A stretch of DNA of 64,000 nt from an uncultured Pelagibacteraceae bacterium (GTDB taxonomy: Bacteria > Pseudomonadota > Alphaproteobacteria > Pelagibacterales > Pelagibacteraceae). Within the stretch, counting starts at the first letter, position 1. The number at the start of each line of letters is the position of its first letter. The stretch is from assembly GCA_902610655.1 (NCBI GenBank), contig CACLWL010000003.1, positions 1 through 64,000 of the forward strand, read 5' to 3'. Below, piece by piece: positions 27,395 to 36,014 of this stretch. The notes beneath the pieces are model-generated. The model was not told the DNA's origin, made no database searches, and worked only from the letters and a program-made list of their open reading frames with translations. The translations under genes were made by a program, and so were the position numbers.

Positions 27395-28172
27395 CCTACC
27401 AAGATCTGGTGGCACAATTATATCAAAATGCATAGGGGTTCAGAGAAACGTAATATTATTAAGTGAAATCCATGAGCAAGGAGAATTAATACGTGAAAAA
27501 ATGGGATCAGATCCTAATATGGCAAATCCATTGAAACAAGCTTTGAAGTTGAGTAATTTTTTTAACGATAAAGAGAAAGAAAAAATTCAAAAGTCAAATT
27601 ACAATTTTATAGATAAAATTAACTTAATTTATGAAAAAGCAGAAAATAAAGGAAAAAAATTAGTTATTAGGGATTGGTCTTATATTGACTTTATAGGTCT
27701 CCCTTTTTCTAAACCAATATACCAAAACTCTCTGATAAAAAAACTTGAAAAAGATTACGAAATCAAAAATATATATATTTTAAGACATCCATTAGAGAAT
27801 TTTTTTAGCATTAATAGTTTAAAAATATTAAATAATAAAATCCCTCTTGATTTCTTTTTAAAAAGTTATTCTCTATTTTTCAAAGAAGCTGCTAAAGCAC
27901 GGACTTATTCATATGAAAAGTTTACATTAGACCCATATAAAGACTTAAGAAAGATATGCGATAACATTGAAATAGAATTTGATAAAAAATATTTAAACAA
28001 TATTGGAAATATTGAAATTACAGGAGATCACAAAGCTATTAGTTCTAATACAGTACTACCTAGTGAAGATAAAATAATGAAATTTATAAATGAAGATATT
28101 TTATTAAAAATAAAAAAAAATAAATTATATATAAATTTAATTGATGAATTAAAAGATTTTTATAGGTCGTAG
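27369..28172 (+). CDS. Sulfotransferase-like protein (267 aa)
   Basis: The N-terminus IRLIHNLPRSGGTIISKCIG fits the 5'-phosphosulfate loop (PRSGGT) of the sulfotransferase-fold P-loop family. IYILRHPLENFFSINSLK near residue 140 fits the 3'-phosphate motif (R-H-P). It is only distantly like the two 277-aa proteins. The 26-base overlap with the OGT-like gene suggests coupled expression and perhaps a shared glycan substrate. The acceptor is unknown. Confidence 0.72.
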   Translation: MKKIRLIHNLPRSGGTIISKCIGVQRNVILLSEIHEQGELIREKMGSDPNMANPLKQALKLSNFFNDKEKEKIQKSNYNFIDKINLIYEKAENKGKKLVIRDWSYIDFIGLPFSKPIYQNSLIKKLEKDYEIKNIYILRHPLENFFSINSLKILNNKIPLDFFLKSYSLFFKEAAKARTYSYEKFTLDPYKDLRKICDNIEIEFDKKYLNNIGNIEITGDHKAISSNTVLPSEDKIMKFINEDILLKIKKNKLYINLIDELKDFYRS

Positions 28173-28184
28173 AAAAGTTTTTAA

Positions 28185-29018
28185 TTATCTTAAATATCCT
28201 AGTTCCTTCATTTCGTAAAAAAATTTTTTTTCTATTTTTTCTGAAAGATTTTTATTAAGGTTCATTTTCCAATTTCCACTCTTGCCATTTCTAAAAAATA
28301 ACTTACCATAACCTTTTTCTATAAAACCATTTTTTTTTTCAAGATTTTGAAGATTATCAAAACTTGTTATTTTTATACACTCACTGATTCGATCTCTGCT
28401 TATTTTTATATCTAAAATTGAGTTTAGATATTTTATAATTTTCTCAAAAGTTAAAAATGTGTTATTAATCAAATCTTCATACTTAATAACCAAAACATTT
28501 ATACCCTTGTAATTTTTCCATGACTTGTAGTGATCACTCCAAGATCCTAGCAATGTAAAATTGTATTTTTTACCATCAATAATTCCCTCTTCAAAAGTAT
28601 CGCTTTTTAATAAATTTTCAGCAACTTCACTGTGAGTTTTTTGAAGATGATCAGAATAAGATATTACAATATCTCTTGGATCTCTAACCAAATATATTGC
28701 TCCTAAAGATTGATTAGCGTTTGTAAAAGGATTTCCATCAATTGTACACATTGCATTATGAGTTTTGAGGAATATTTTTGAATTGTTTAAATTTATATAT
28801 GTCTGCATTTGAAGCCAACTTTTTGATAGATTATTAAAATTAGAATAATCTATATCAAGCTTCTTAATAATAGAATTTTTTGGAAAAAGCGAAAACGGTA
28901 TCATCATTTTATTAATATCAAATGTGTCCGGATCCTTATGATTTCCTAAGTATGCAGACAAAAATAATTTCAGCCAAGTATTTCCACTTTTTGGATATGA
29001 GGCTAACCAAATAATCAT
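28185..29018 (-). CDS. Sulfotransferase-domain protein (277 aa), paralogue of 2935-3768
   Basis: PAPS-binding motifs YPKSGNTWLKLFL at the start and LVRDPRDIVISYSDH near residue 120, plus a C-terminal GKSGNWKMNL. Length is identical to the gene at 2935-3768 and both begin MII-W-[IL]-ASYPKSGNTW, although much of the middle differs, so divergence is old or function has shifted. It converges on the preceding sulfotransferase-like gene (12-base gap) and diverges from mnmE (52-base A/T spacer). Confidence 0.86.
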   Translation of the reverse strand: MIIWLASYPKSGNTWLKLFLSAYLGNHKDPDTFDINKMMIPFSLFPKNSIIKKLDIDYSNFNNLSKSWLQMQTYINLNNSKIFLKTHNAMCTIDGNPFTNANQSLGAIYLVRDPRDIVISYSDHLQKTHSEVAENLLKSDTFEEGIIDGKKYNFTLLGSWSDHYKSWKNYKGINVLVIKYEDLINNTFLTFEKIIKYLNSILDIKISRDRISECIKITSFDNLQNLEKKNGFIEKGYGKLFFRNGKSGNWKMNLNKNLSEKIEKKFFYEMKELGYLR

Positions 29019-29070
29019 AATTTTATTTAATTATATTTATTAAAAATAACTATATATAATAATTTATATT

Positions 29071-30399
29071 ATGACCATTTATGCTTTATCATCTGGCCCA
29101 GGCCTTTCAGGAGTTGCAGTCATTAGAATATCTGGCCCTGAAACACATAAAGTAATATTGTCGATAACTAAACGATCTTTGCCAGTTCCCCGTGTTGCTA
29201 CACTTAGTAAATTTATTGATATTGAGTCTAAAGAGTTAATTGACGAAGGTATAATACTTTGGTTTCCCACACCAAATAGTTACACAGGTGAGGATATGGC
29301 TGAATTTCATGTGCATGGAAGTAAAGCTGTAATCCAGTCAATCCAAAATAATATCTCAAAAGTTAAAAATTGTAGACTTGCTTATCCAGGAGAATTTACA
29401 AAAATAGCTTTTCAAAACGAAAAAATAAACTTATTAAAAGCTGAGAGTATCGGCGATCTTATAGCTTCTGAGACAGAAATACAAAGGAGACAAGCTATAA
29501 AAATAATGATTGGTAAAAGCTCTGATACATTTAATTCCTGGAGAGAAACTTTGTTAAAGATCTTATCTAATATAGAAGCAAAAATAGATTTTCCAGATGA
29601 GGATTTACCTATCGATATTTTAAAAAATGTTAAAAAAGACTCTGAAAAAGTCAAAGCCGAAATCGTAAAAACCTTAAATGATAGTGAAGTTGGAGAAAAA
29701 ATTAGAGAAGGTTTTAAAATTGCAATTCTTGGACCTACTAATGCAGGAAAATCCAGCTTGCTAAATTATTTTTCTAAAAGAGAAGCTGCTATTGTTTCTG
29801 AGATTGCTGGAACCACAAGAGACATAATAGAAGTTCATCTCAATATGAATGGCTTTCCAGTTGTTATGTCTGATACTGCTGGAATAAGACTTTCAGAAGA
29901 TGAAATAGAAAAAAAGGGTATTAAATTAGCTTTGAAAAAGGCAGAAGATTCGGACTTAAATATTATAGTTTTTGAGCCAAAAAGTCTTGATTTTACAGGC
30001 TTTTTAGACGATCTGGACTTAAAAAAATCAATATTTGTTATAAATAAATTGGATCTTGGAGTTAAAAAAACTAAAGAGATAGTTCAATATAACCCTATAT
30101 CTATTTCTATCAAAAATGGAACTAACATCGATAAGCTTTTATCTCAAATTAAAAAAAATTTACAAAGTAAATTTGTTAGCGTTGAGGATACGCTCATAAC
30201 TCGTGAGAGACATAGACAACATCTAGAGCAATGTGTTGCGCATTTAGATGAATTTAATAAAAAAAATAATGAAAAAGATTTTGATAAAGCAGCAGAGGAT
30301 ATAAGACTTGCAACAAGACATCTTGGAATGTTGGTAGGAAAAGTAGATGTAGAAGAAATATTAGGTAGTATTTTCAATGACTTCTGTATTGGCAAATAA
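29071..30399 (+). CDS. mnmE: tRNA modification GTPase MnmE
   Basis: With MnmG it installs the cmnm5 group on U34 of tRNAs. The 442-aa protein has the N-terminal folate-binding domain (TIYALSSGPGLSGVAVIRISGP), a helical domain, the inserted G domain with GPTNAGKSSLLN (P-loop near residue 220) and DTAGIR, and the C-terminal FCIGK with the catalytic Cys. It is 24 bases before mnmG. Confidence 0.98.
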   Translation: MTIYALSSGPGLSGVAVIRISGPETHKVILSITKRSLPVPRVATLSKFIDIESKELIDEGIILWFPTPNSYTGEDMAEFHVHGSKAVIQSIQNNISKVKNCRLAYPGEFTKIAFQNEKINLLKAESIGDLIASETEIQRRQAIKIMIGKSSDTFNSWRETLLKILSNIEAKIDFPDEDLPIDILKNVKKDSEKVKAEIVKTLNDSEVGEKIREGFKIAILGPTNAGKSSLLNYFSKREAAIVSEIAGTTRDIIEVHLNMNGFPVVMSDTAGIRLSEDEIEKKGIKLALKKAEDSDLNIIVFEPKSLDFTGFLDDLDLKKSIFVINKLDLGVKKTKEIVQYNPISISIKNGTNIDKLLSQIKKNLQSKFVSVEDTLITRERHRQHLEQCVAHLDEFNKKNNEKDFDKAAEDIRLATRHLGMLVGKVDVEEILGSIFNDFCIGK

Positions 30400-30423
30400 T
30401 AAAAAAATAACTATATTTTTAAT

Positions 30424-32295
30424 ATGATAAAAGATGTTTTTTATGATGTGGTAGTAATTGGTGGCGGTCATGCAGGTTGCGAGGCTGCTGCAGCATCTGC
30501 GAGGTTGGGTGTTAATACAGCCCTATTTACTCATAAAATAGAAACTATAGGTGAAATGTCATGCAATCCTGCGATAGGAGGACTTGGTAAGGGACATTTA
30601 GTTAGAGAGATTGACGCTCTGGATGGTCTAATGGGAGAAGTAGCAGATAAGTCTGGCATACAATTTAAACTATTAAATAGAAGTAGAGGGCCAGCAGTTA
30701 GGGGTCCAAGAACACAAAGTGATAGATCATTATATAAAAAATATATGCAAGAAAAACTGCTAAACTATTGTAATTTAAATGTTTTTTCGGATCCCGTAAT
30801 TAAATTTATTTTTGAAAAAAACTCTGTAAATGGTTTTGTTACACAATCAGGAAAGAAAATTTCTTGTAGCAAGCTTATACTTACTACTGGTACATTTTTG
30901 AATGGTCTTATACATATTGGTGAAGAGAAGACACCAGCAGGTAGGTTCAATGAAAAACCTACAACAGGTTTAAGTGAACAATTAGAAAAATTTAATTTTA
31001 CAATAGGAAGACTTAAAACAGGAACGCCTCCAAGACTAGATAGTAGAACTATAAATTATGAGAATTTGGAGGTACAGCATGCTGATACTGAACCTTATTT
31101 TTTTTCATTTCTAACTATAAAAAATATTAATAAACAGGTTTCTTGTAAAATGACTTATACCAATGAAAAGGTACACAAAATCATTTCCAAGAATATTAAA
31201 TTAAGTGCAATGTACTCTGGTAGTATAAAAGGAATTGGCCCAAGGTACTGTCCATCCATAGAGGATAAAGTTTTTAAGTTTTCAAATAAACAAAGACACC
31301 AAATTTTTCTTGAGCCCGAAGGACTAAAAGATAATACAATTTACCCAAATGGAATTTCAACTTCACTACCAGCTGAAATACAATACGAAATATGCAGAAA
31401 TATCAATGGTTTAGAGCATGTTAAAATTCTGAGGCCTGGGTACGCAATCGAGTATGATTATGTCGATCCAAGGGAACTTTTTTTAACATTGGAAACTAAA
31501 AAAATTAAAAATCTTTACTTGGCTGGACAGATAAACGGAACCACAGGTTATGAGGAGGCGGCTGCGCAAGGACTTATCGCAGGAATAAACGCAGCTCAAT
31601 CTGTAAAAAGGTCTGAGCCATTCATTCTGGATAGATCGGACGCTTACATAGGCGTTATGATAGATGATTTAGTTACAAAAGGCGTTGCTGAGCCCTACAG
31701 AATGTTTACATCTAGGGCAGAGTATAGATTAAGTCTTAGAGCTGACAATGCTGACTTAAGACTTACTCAAAAAGGTATAAATATAGGTTTAGTTACAAAT
31801 AATAGATTTGAAATATATAAGAAAAAATTTGATGATTTAGATAAATTAAATAAATTGATGGATAATTTGGATATTTCCCCGACAAAAGTTGCTAAATTTG
31901 GTGTTAATATTGCAAAAGACGGAGTTAAAAGAAGTGCAGAGCAGATACTTAGCCAGAAAGACGTTAAAATGGCTAAAATAAGAGAGATTTGGCCTAATAT
32001 ACCTTTCAAATCAAAGGAAATTGACGAGCAATTAGAAATAAAAGCTCATTATTGTGGTTATTTAACTAAACAGAGTGCAGACATACTAGCATTTAAAAAA
32101 GATGAGAACCTTAAAATTCCTGAGGGTGTTAATTATGACATTCTGAGCGGACTTTCTAATGAGGTTAAGTCTAAATTCAAGAAAATTAGACCAAAAACAA
32201 TGGGACAAGCTTTAAGAATAGATGGGATAACTCCAGCCGCAGCATATATTTTGTTGTCTCATGTCAAAAGAAAGTCTATTAAGAGCATAGCTTGA
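30424..32295 (+). CDS. mnmG: tRNA modification FAD enzyme MnmG (GidA)
   Basis: FAD-dependent partner of MnmE. It has the dinucleotide motif VVIGGGHAGCEAAAA at the N-terminus, the conserved MSCNPAIGGLGKGHLVREIDALDG, RLKTGTPPRLD, and the FAD-binding LAGQINGTTGYEEAAAQGL. Length 623 aa is typical. Its stop overlaps the rsmG start by four bases. Confidence 0.99.
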   Translation: MIKDVFYDVVVIGGGHAGCEAAAASARLGVNTALFTHKIETIGEMSCNPAIGGLGKGHLVREIDALDGLMGEVADKSGIQFKLLNRSRGPAVRGPRTQSDRSLYKKYMQEKLLNYCNLNVFSDPVIKFIFEKNSVNGFVTQSGKKISCSKLILTTGTFLNGLIHIGEEKTPAGRFNEKPTTGLSEQLEKFNFTIGRLKTGTPPRLDSRTINYENLEVQHADTEPYFFSFLTIKNINKQVSCKMTYTNEKVHKIISKNIKLSAMYSGSIKGIGPRYCPSIEDKVFKFSNKQRHQIFLEPEGLKDNTIYPNGISTSLPAEIQYEICRNINGLEHVKILRPGYAIEYDYVDPRELFLTLETKKIKNLYLAGQINGTTGYEEAAAQGLIAGINAAQSVKRSEPFILDRSDAYIGVMIDDLVTKGVAEPYRMFTSRAEYRLSLRADNADLRLTQKGINIGLVTNNRFEIYKKKFDDLDKLNKLMDNLDISPTKVAKFGVNIAKDGVKRSAEQILSQKDVKMAKIREIWPNIPFKSKEIDEQLEIKAHYCGYLTKQSADILAFKKDENLKIPEGVNYDILSGLSNEVKSKFKKIRPKTMGQALRIDGITPAAAYILLSHVKRKSIKSIA

Positions 32296-32933
32296 TCGAT
32301 TCGAATATTTTAGAATATAAAAATCTTGAGCCTCTAAATGTTTCACGTGAAACATTTCCGCAGTTTGAGGCTTACTGTGAATTATTGAAAAAAGAAAACA
32401 GAAAAATTAACCTAATTAGCAAATCAACCGAGAAAGAAATAAGGAAAAGGCATATTGTAGATTGTGCACAAACTATTGATTTTATTGATGAAAATTATAA
32501 TATTTGTACTGATATTGGATCTGGTTCAGGTCTCCCAGGGATAGTCATTGCGATCATAATGAGGATAAAAAAACCAGGTATGAAATTTCATCTTTATGAA
32601 AAGAGCTTTAGAAAGTGTGAATTTCTATTCTCTGTAAAGGAAAAACTAGATTTAAATGCTGAGGTCTATCAAAAAGATATATTTAAAGAAAGAAATTTAG
32701 AAACAGATTTAATTATCACTAGAGCATTTAAACCTCTGCCTATCGTTTTAGATCTTGCTGAGAAAAACTTCAAAAAATTTAAGAGTGTTATAATTTTTTT
32801 AGGAAAAAATAAAAAAGACTTTTTAAAAAAAGCTTTGTCAAATTGGAGCTTCACCTATAAAGAAAAAAAAAGCATCACAAGCTCAGAGTCGAAAATAATC
32901 AAAATATGTAATTTAAAAAAAAATGAAAAATAA
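32292..32933 (+). CDS. rsmG: 16S rRNA m7G527 methyltransferase RsmG (GidB)
   Basis: SAM-dependent methylation of G527 of 16S rRNA. The SAM-binding loop is DIGSGSGLPGIVIA, followed by FHLYEKSFRKCEFL. The N-terminal LNVSRETFPQF is encoded by the parS palindrome described separately. The ORF begins at a TTG overlapping mnmG (MIDSNILEYKN by convention), which is plausible because mnmG and rsmG commonly overlap; no ATG lies upstream of the conserved VSRET. It overlaps parA by 11 bases. Confidence 0.95.
   Translation: MIDSNILEYKNLEPLNVSRETFPQFEAYCELLKKENRKINLISKSTEKEIRKRHIVDCAQTIDFIDENYNICTDIGSGSGLPGIVIAIIMRIKKPGMKFHLYEKSFRKCEFLFSVKEKLDLNAEVYQKDIFKERNLETDLIITRAFKPLPIVLDLAEKNFKKFKSVIIFLGKNKKDFLKKALSNWSFTYKEKKSITSSESKIIKICNLKKNEK
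32336..32357. promoter_or_regulatory. parS partition site inside rsmG
   Basis: The 16-base core TGTTTCACGTGAAACA at 32339-32354 is the canonical ParB-binding sequence, with no mismatch. Three more bases on each side extend the palindrome to a perfect 22 bases. It lies in the 5' part of rsmG, about 600 bases upstream of parA and roughly 10.5 kb from the probable oriC. It also codes for the conserved RsmG residues VSRET, so DNA and protein constraints coincide. Confidence 0.95.
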
Positions 32934-33723
32934 AATAATTTCAGTAATTAACCAAAAGGGAGGGGTAGGCAAAACAACAACCGTTATTAATTTAGCTGCA
33001 GGCTTAGCTTCTAAAAATAAAAGAGTATTAGTAATAGATCTGGATCCACAAGGTAATGCTACAACTGGTCTAGGCCACTCCAATATTGATGGATCTGATA
33101 AGAATATCTATAATGTTTTAAATGGTACAAAAAGTATTTCTGAAATAATTCAAAATACTCAAATTGATAATTTAGATATAATCACTTCAAACGTTGATCT
33201 TTCAGGGCTAGAAGTAGAAACCGCTGGTGATAATGGAAGAGCCTTCATTTTAAGAGATAAATTATCTTTGTTTTTAAATGAAAAAAGCTTAAATTACAGC
33301 CACATTTTTATTGATTGTCCTCCATCTTTAAGCTTGCTTACTATTATGGCTTTGGTGGCATCAAAATCATTAATTGTTCCTCTTCAAACAGAATTCTTTG
33401 CTTTGGAGGGTTTAACACAATTAGTTAAAACCATTGATAGGGTTAAGGAAAGCCTAAATTCAGATTTGTCAATTAGAGGTATAATTTTAACAATGTATGA
33501 CAAGAGAAATAAGCTTTCTAGTCAAGTTGAAAAGGAAGCAAGAGATTATTTTAAAGATAAAGTTTATAACACTGTAATTCCAAGAAATGTTAGATTGTCA
33601 GAGGCGCCCTCTCATGGAATTCCAGTTTTAATATATGACAAAACTTGTCCTGGAAGTAAATCATATTTTAGCTTAGCTGAAGAATTCATAAATCAGGAAA
33701 AAATAATGGAGAGTGCAGCTTGA
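32923..33723 (+). CDS. parA: Chromosome partitioning ATPase ParA
   Basis: Walker-type ATPase that moves ParB-parS complexes. It has the deviant Walker A KGGVGKTTTVINLAAGLA at residue 11, DLDPQGNATTGLG, and FIDCPPSLSLLT. The N-terminus (MKNKIISVINQ) is of the short chromosomal Ia/Soj type without a helix-turn-helix. It overlaps rsmG by 11 bases and parB by four. Confidence 0.98.
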   Translation: MKNKIISVINQKGGVGKTTTVINLAAGLASKNKRVLVIDLDPQGNATTGLGHSNIDGSDKNIYNVLNGTKSISEIIQNTQIDNLDIITSNVDLSGLEVETAGDNGRAFILRDKLSLFLNEKSLNYSHIFIDCPPSLSLLTIMALVASKSLIVPLQTEFFALEGLTQLVKTIDRVKESLNSDLSIRGIILTMYDKRNKLSSQVEKEARDYFKDKVYNTVIPRNVRLSEAPSHGIPVLIYDKTCPGSKSYFSLAEEFINQEKIMESAA

Positions 33724-34568
33724 GTATTTTTAAACCAAAAAAAGGTTTAGGTAGAGGAATATCTTCGTTAATAGGAGATACTAAAAATACGTCAATTAAG
33801 AATAAAATTTCTTTAAGTGAAATAGTTAGAAGTAAGCTCCAACCAAGAAAAATTTTTAATAAAGATAGCTTAGATGAACTCACAAATTCAATTAAAGAAA
33901 GAGGTGTAGTTCAGCCAATAATAGTTAGGAAATCAAAGGAATTTGACAATAAGTTTGAAATTGTTGCTGGTGAAAGACGATGGCTTGCATCTCAAAATGC
34001 AGGATTGAATGAAATACCAGCTGTTATTATTGAGGCCGATGATATCAAAGCACTAGAATTTGCTATAGTTGAAAACGTACAAAGAAGTGATCTAAACCCA
34101 ATAGAGGAAGCAGCGGGTTACAAACGTTTAATGGATGAATTTGCTTATGATCAAGAAAAAGTTGGAAAATTTATAGGAAAGAGCAGAACACACATAGCAA
34201 ATTGTTTAAGATTGTTATCTTTGCCAAAGGATGTAATTAATTTAGTTGAGATAGGTAAAATTACACAAGGGCATGCTAAAGTATTGGTGGGTATGGATAA
34301 TGCAAATCTTCTGGCAAAAAAAATTGTTGATAAAAAATTATCGGTAAGGCAAACAGAGAATTTAGTAAATTTATTTAAAAAACCTAAAAAAATTAAATTA
34401 CTTTCTAAAGATACCAATCTAATTGATCTTGAGGAAAACTTAATTAATAAGTTGGGTATTAGGGTTTCTATTAAAAATAAAAAAAATAATTCTGGCTCAA
34501 TATCCTTTAATTATAAAGATCTCGATCAGTTAAATAAGATAATTTATATAATAAAAGCTAATTATTAG
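33720..34568 (+). CDS. parB: Chromosome partitioning protein ParB
   Basis: CTPase clamp and parS-binding protein. The start KKGLGRGISSLIG is typical. The CTP-binding/ParB-N domain has QPRKIFNKDSLDELTNSIKERGVVQPIIVR and GERRWLAS, and the box II ENVQRSDLNPIEEA is intact. The helix-turn-helix is at GKFIGKSRTHIANCLRLL. The C-terminal dimerisation part is short. It begins with TTG overlapping parA by four bases, and its end overlaps holA tail to tail by 11 bases. Confidence 0.98.
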   Translation: MSIFKPKKGLGRGISSLIGDTKNTSIKNKISLSEIVRSKLQPRKIFNKDSLDELTNSIKERGVVQPIIVRKSKEFDNKFEIVAGERRWLASQNAGLNEIPAVIIEADDIKALEFAIVENVQRSDLNPIEEAAGYKRLMDEFAYDQEKVGKFIGKSRTHIANCLRLLSLPKDVINLVEIGKITQGHAKVLVGMDNANLLAKKIVDKKLSVRQTENLVNLFKKPKKIKLLSKDTNLIDLEENLINKLGIRVSIKNKKNNSGSISFNYKDLDQLNKIIYIIKANY

Positions 34569-35550
34569 TTTCAACCTGGCTTAAAATAAAATCGTTTAAC
34601 AAATTTACAGAAATTAAACTATTTTTTTTAATTAAAAGTTCTAAATCATTAATAAAAATAATAAGTTTATATATCTTTTCTAAGCTCCAATTATTTATCT
34701 GTTGTCTTACAATTTCCTTATCTTTCCAAAATATTGGAGGCTTATAAATTGATAAACATTCATCAATACTCATATTTTCACTTTCCATGGTCTTTAATGC
34801 AAAAATTCGTTTAGCCTTAGCTAAAAATATTCTTATTATTGCTACACAATCTTCAGAAGAAAAATTGTTTTCATTAACAATTAAAAGAGTTTTTTTTTTA
34901 TTTTTGCTTAGACATGCATCTGCTAATTCTGAAAAACTATAGTTTTCTGCTAGATTTGTTAATTTTAAAATTTCATCAACTGATATTTTTTCTTTACTTT
35001 TTAAAAAAGCCTCAATTTTAAATATTTCATTTTTTAAATTTATTCTGTCTCCCCTACATCTTTCGACTAAATTATTGAGGACTTCCCTTGAAATTGGAAT
35101 TTTATTTTCAAAGAAAAATTTGTTTGCTAAGTTTGCAAGTGTAGTATTATTATCGTCATAGAAAGCAATACAAACTAATTTTTTTTCTTTTTCAAAATTT
35201 GACCTTAATTTAGATTTTTTATCAAGTGGTTTTGAGTTTAGTATAATTTTAACATCTTCAATATTTTTATCCATAATATCATCAATTAATGAATATATTT
35301 TTTCACTTACCCTTGAAATGATAATTAATTTTTTTTCCTCAAAAAAAGATTTGTTTGATATTTCACTTATGAAATTATTGTAATTTTTAAATATTTCATC
35401 CTCTTCATATCTGAAAATGTTTTTTGTAAAACCCATGTTTAAAATTTGATTGATTGCTTCATTTTTATGTCCTTCATTTTGTCCATAAAATAAAAAAAAA
35501 TTTGAATTTTTTCCACTTATGTTTGATAATTGGTAAGATTTTAGAATCAT
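34558..35550 (-). CDS. holA: DNA polymerase III delta subunit
   Basis: Clamp-loader subunit that opens the beta clamp. This 330-aa protein has the diverged AAA+ fold of HolA: FFLFYGQNEGHKNEAINQIL near the start, then KKLIIISRVSEKI and LVERCRGDRINLKNEIFKIEAFL in the middle. Identification also rests on position: lptE-holA downstream of leuS, beside parB, is the usual alphaproteobacterial order. It overlaps lptE by four bases. Confidence 0.9.
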   Translation of the reverse strand: MILKSYQLSNISGKNSNFFLFYGQNEGHKNEAINQILNMGFTKNIFRYEEDEIFKNYNNFISEISNKSFFEEKKLIIISRVSEKIYSLIDDIMDKNIEDVKIILNSKPLDKKSKLRSNFEKEKKLVCIAFYDDNNTTLANLANKFFFENKIPISREVLNNLVERCRGDRINLKNEIFKIEAFLKSKEKISVDEILKLTNLAENYSFSELADACLSKNKKKTLLIVNENNFSSEDCVAIIRIFLAKAKRIFALKTMESENMSIDECLSIYKPPIFWKDKEIVRQQINNWSLEKIYKLIIFINDLELLIKKNSLISVNLLNDFILSQVETNN

Positions 35551-36014
35551 GTTAGATTTCCAGTTTGAATAAATAATATTATCTCAGAAAATATTTTTTC
35601 AGTCATGTTTTCTATCAAGTTATCCTCATATTTTCTTAAATCAAATTTACTGTCATTATTATCGTAAGTATTATTTTCTGAAAAAATTCTCTTTACAATA
35701 TTATCTAAATCATCAGTAATTTGAATGGTAACAGAAAGTTCAATAGAAAACTGCGTGGGGTTTCCTTTTTTATCTTTTGCAATTGTTGTTTTAGTAGATG
35801 ATGAATTTATATTTAAATTAAAATTTTTTTTAGCAATAGGGTTATCACTGTAAACTTTAAGCTTATTATAAAGCAGTTTATTTACCTTAACTTCACCAGA
35901 AGTTTCAATTGTATTAATTTGAAAGTCTTGACTCTTTTTGGAGTAAATTGGTGTATATCCGCAGTTATTTAAAAATACAATTAAAAAACTAAGTAGAATA
36001 ATTTTTTTAATCAT
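35547..36014 (-). CDS. lptE: LPS-assembly lipoprotein LptE-like
   Basis: A 155-aa lipoprotein with signal peptide and lipobox [12 protein letters not shown] (Cys near residue 18). The G-Y-x-P start after the Cys is typical of alphaproteobacterial LptE. It would plug LptD in the outer membrane. The rest is too diverged to recognise directly, so the call relies on the lipobox pattern and on the leuS-lptE-holA order. It overlaps leuS by eight bases and holA by four. Confidence 0.82.
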   Translation of the reverse strand: MIKKIILLSFLIVFLNNCGYTPIYSKKSQDFQINTIETSGEVKVNKLLYNKLKVYSDNPIAKKNFNLNINSSSTKTTIAKDKKGNPTQFSIELSVTIQITDDLDNIVKRIFSENNTYDNNDSKFDLRKYEDNLIENMTEKIFSEIILFIQTGNLT

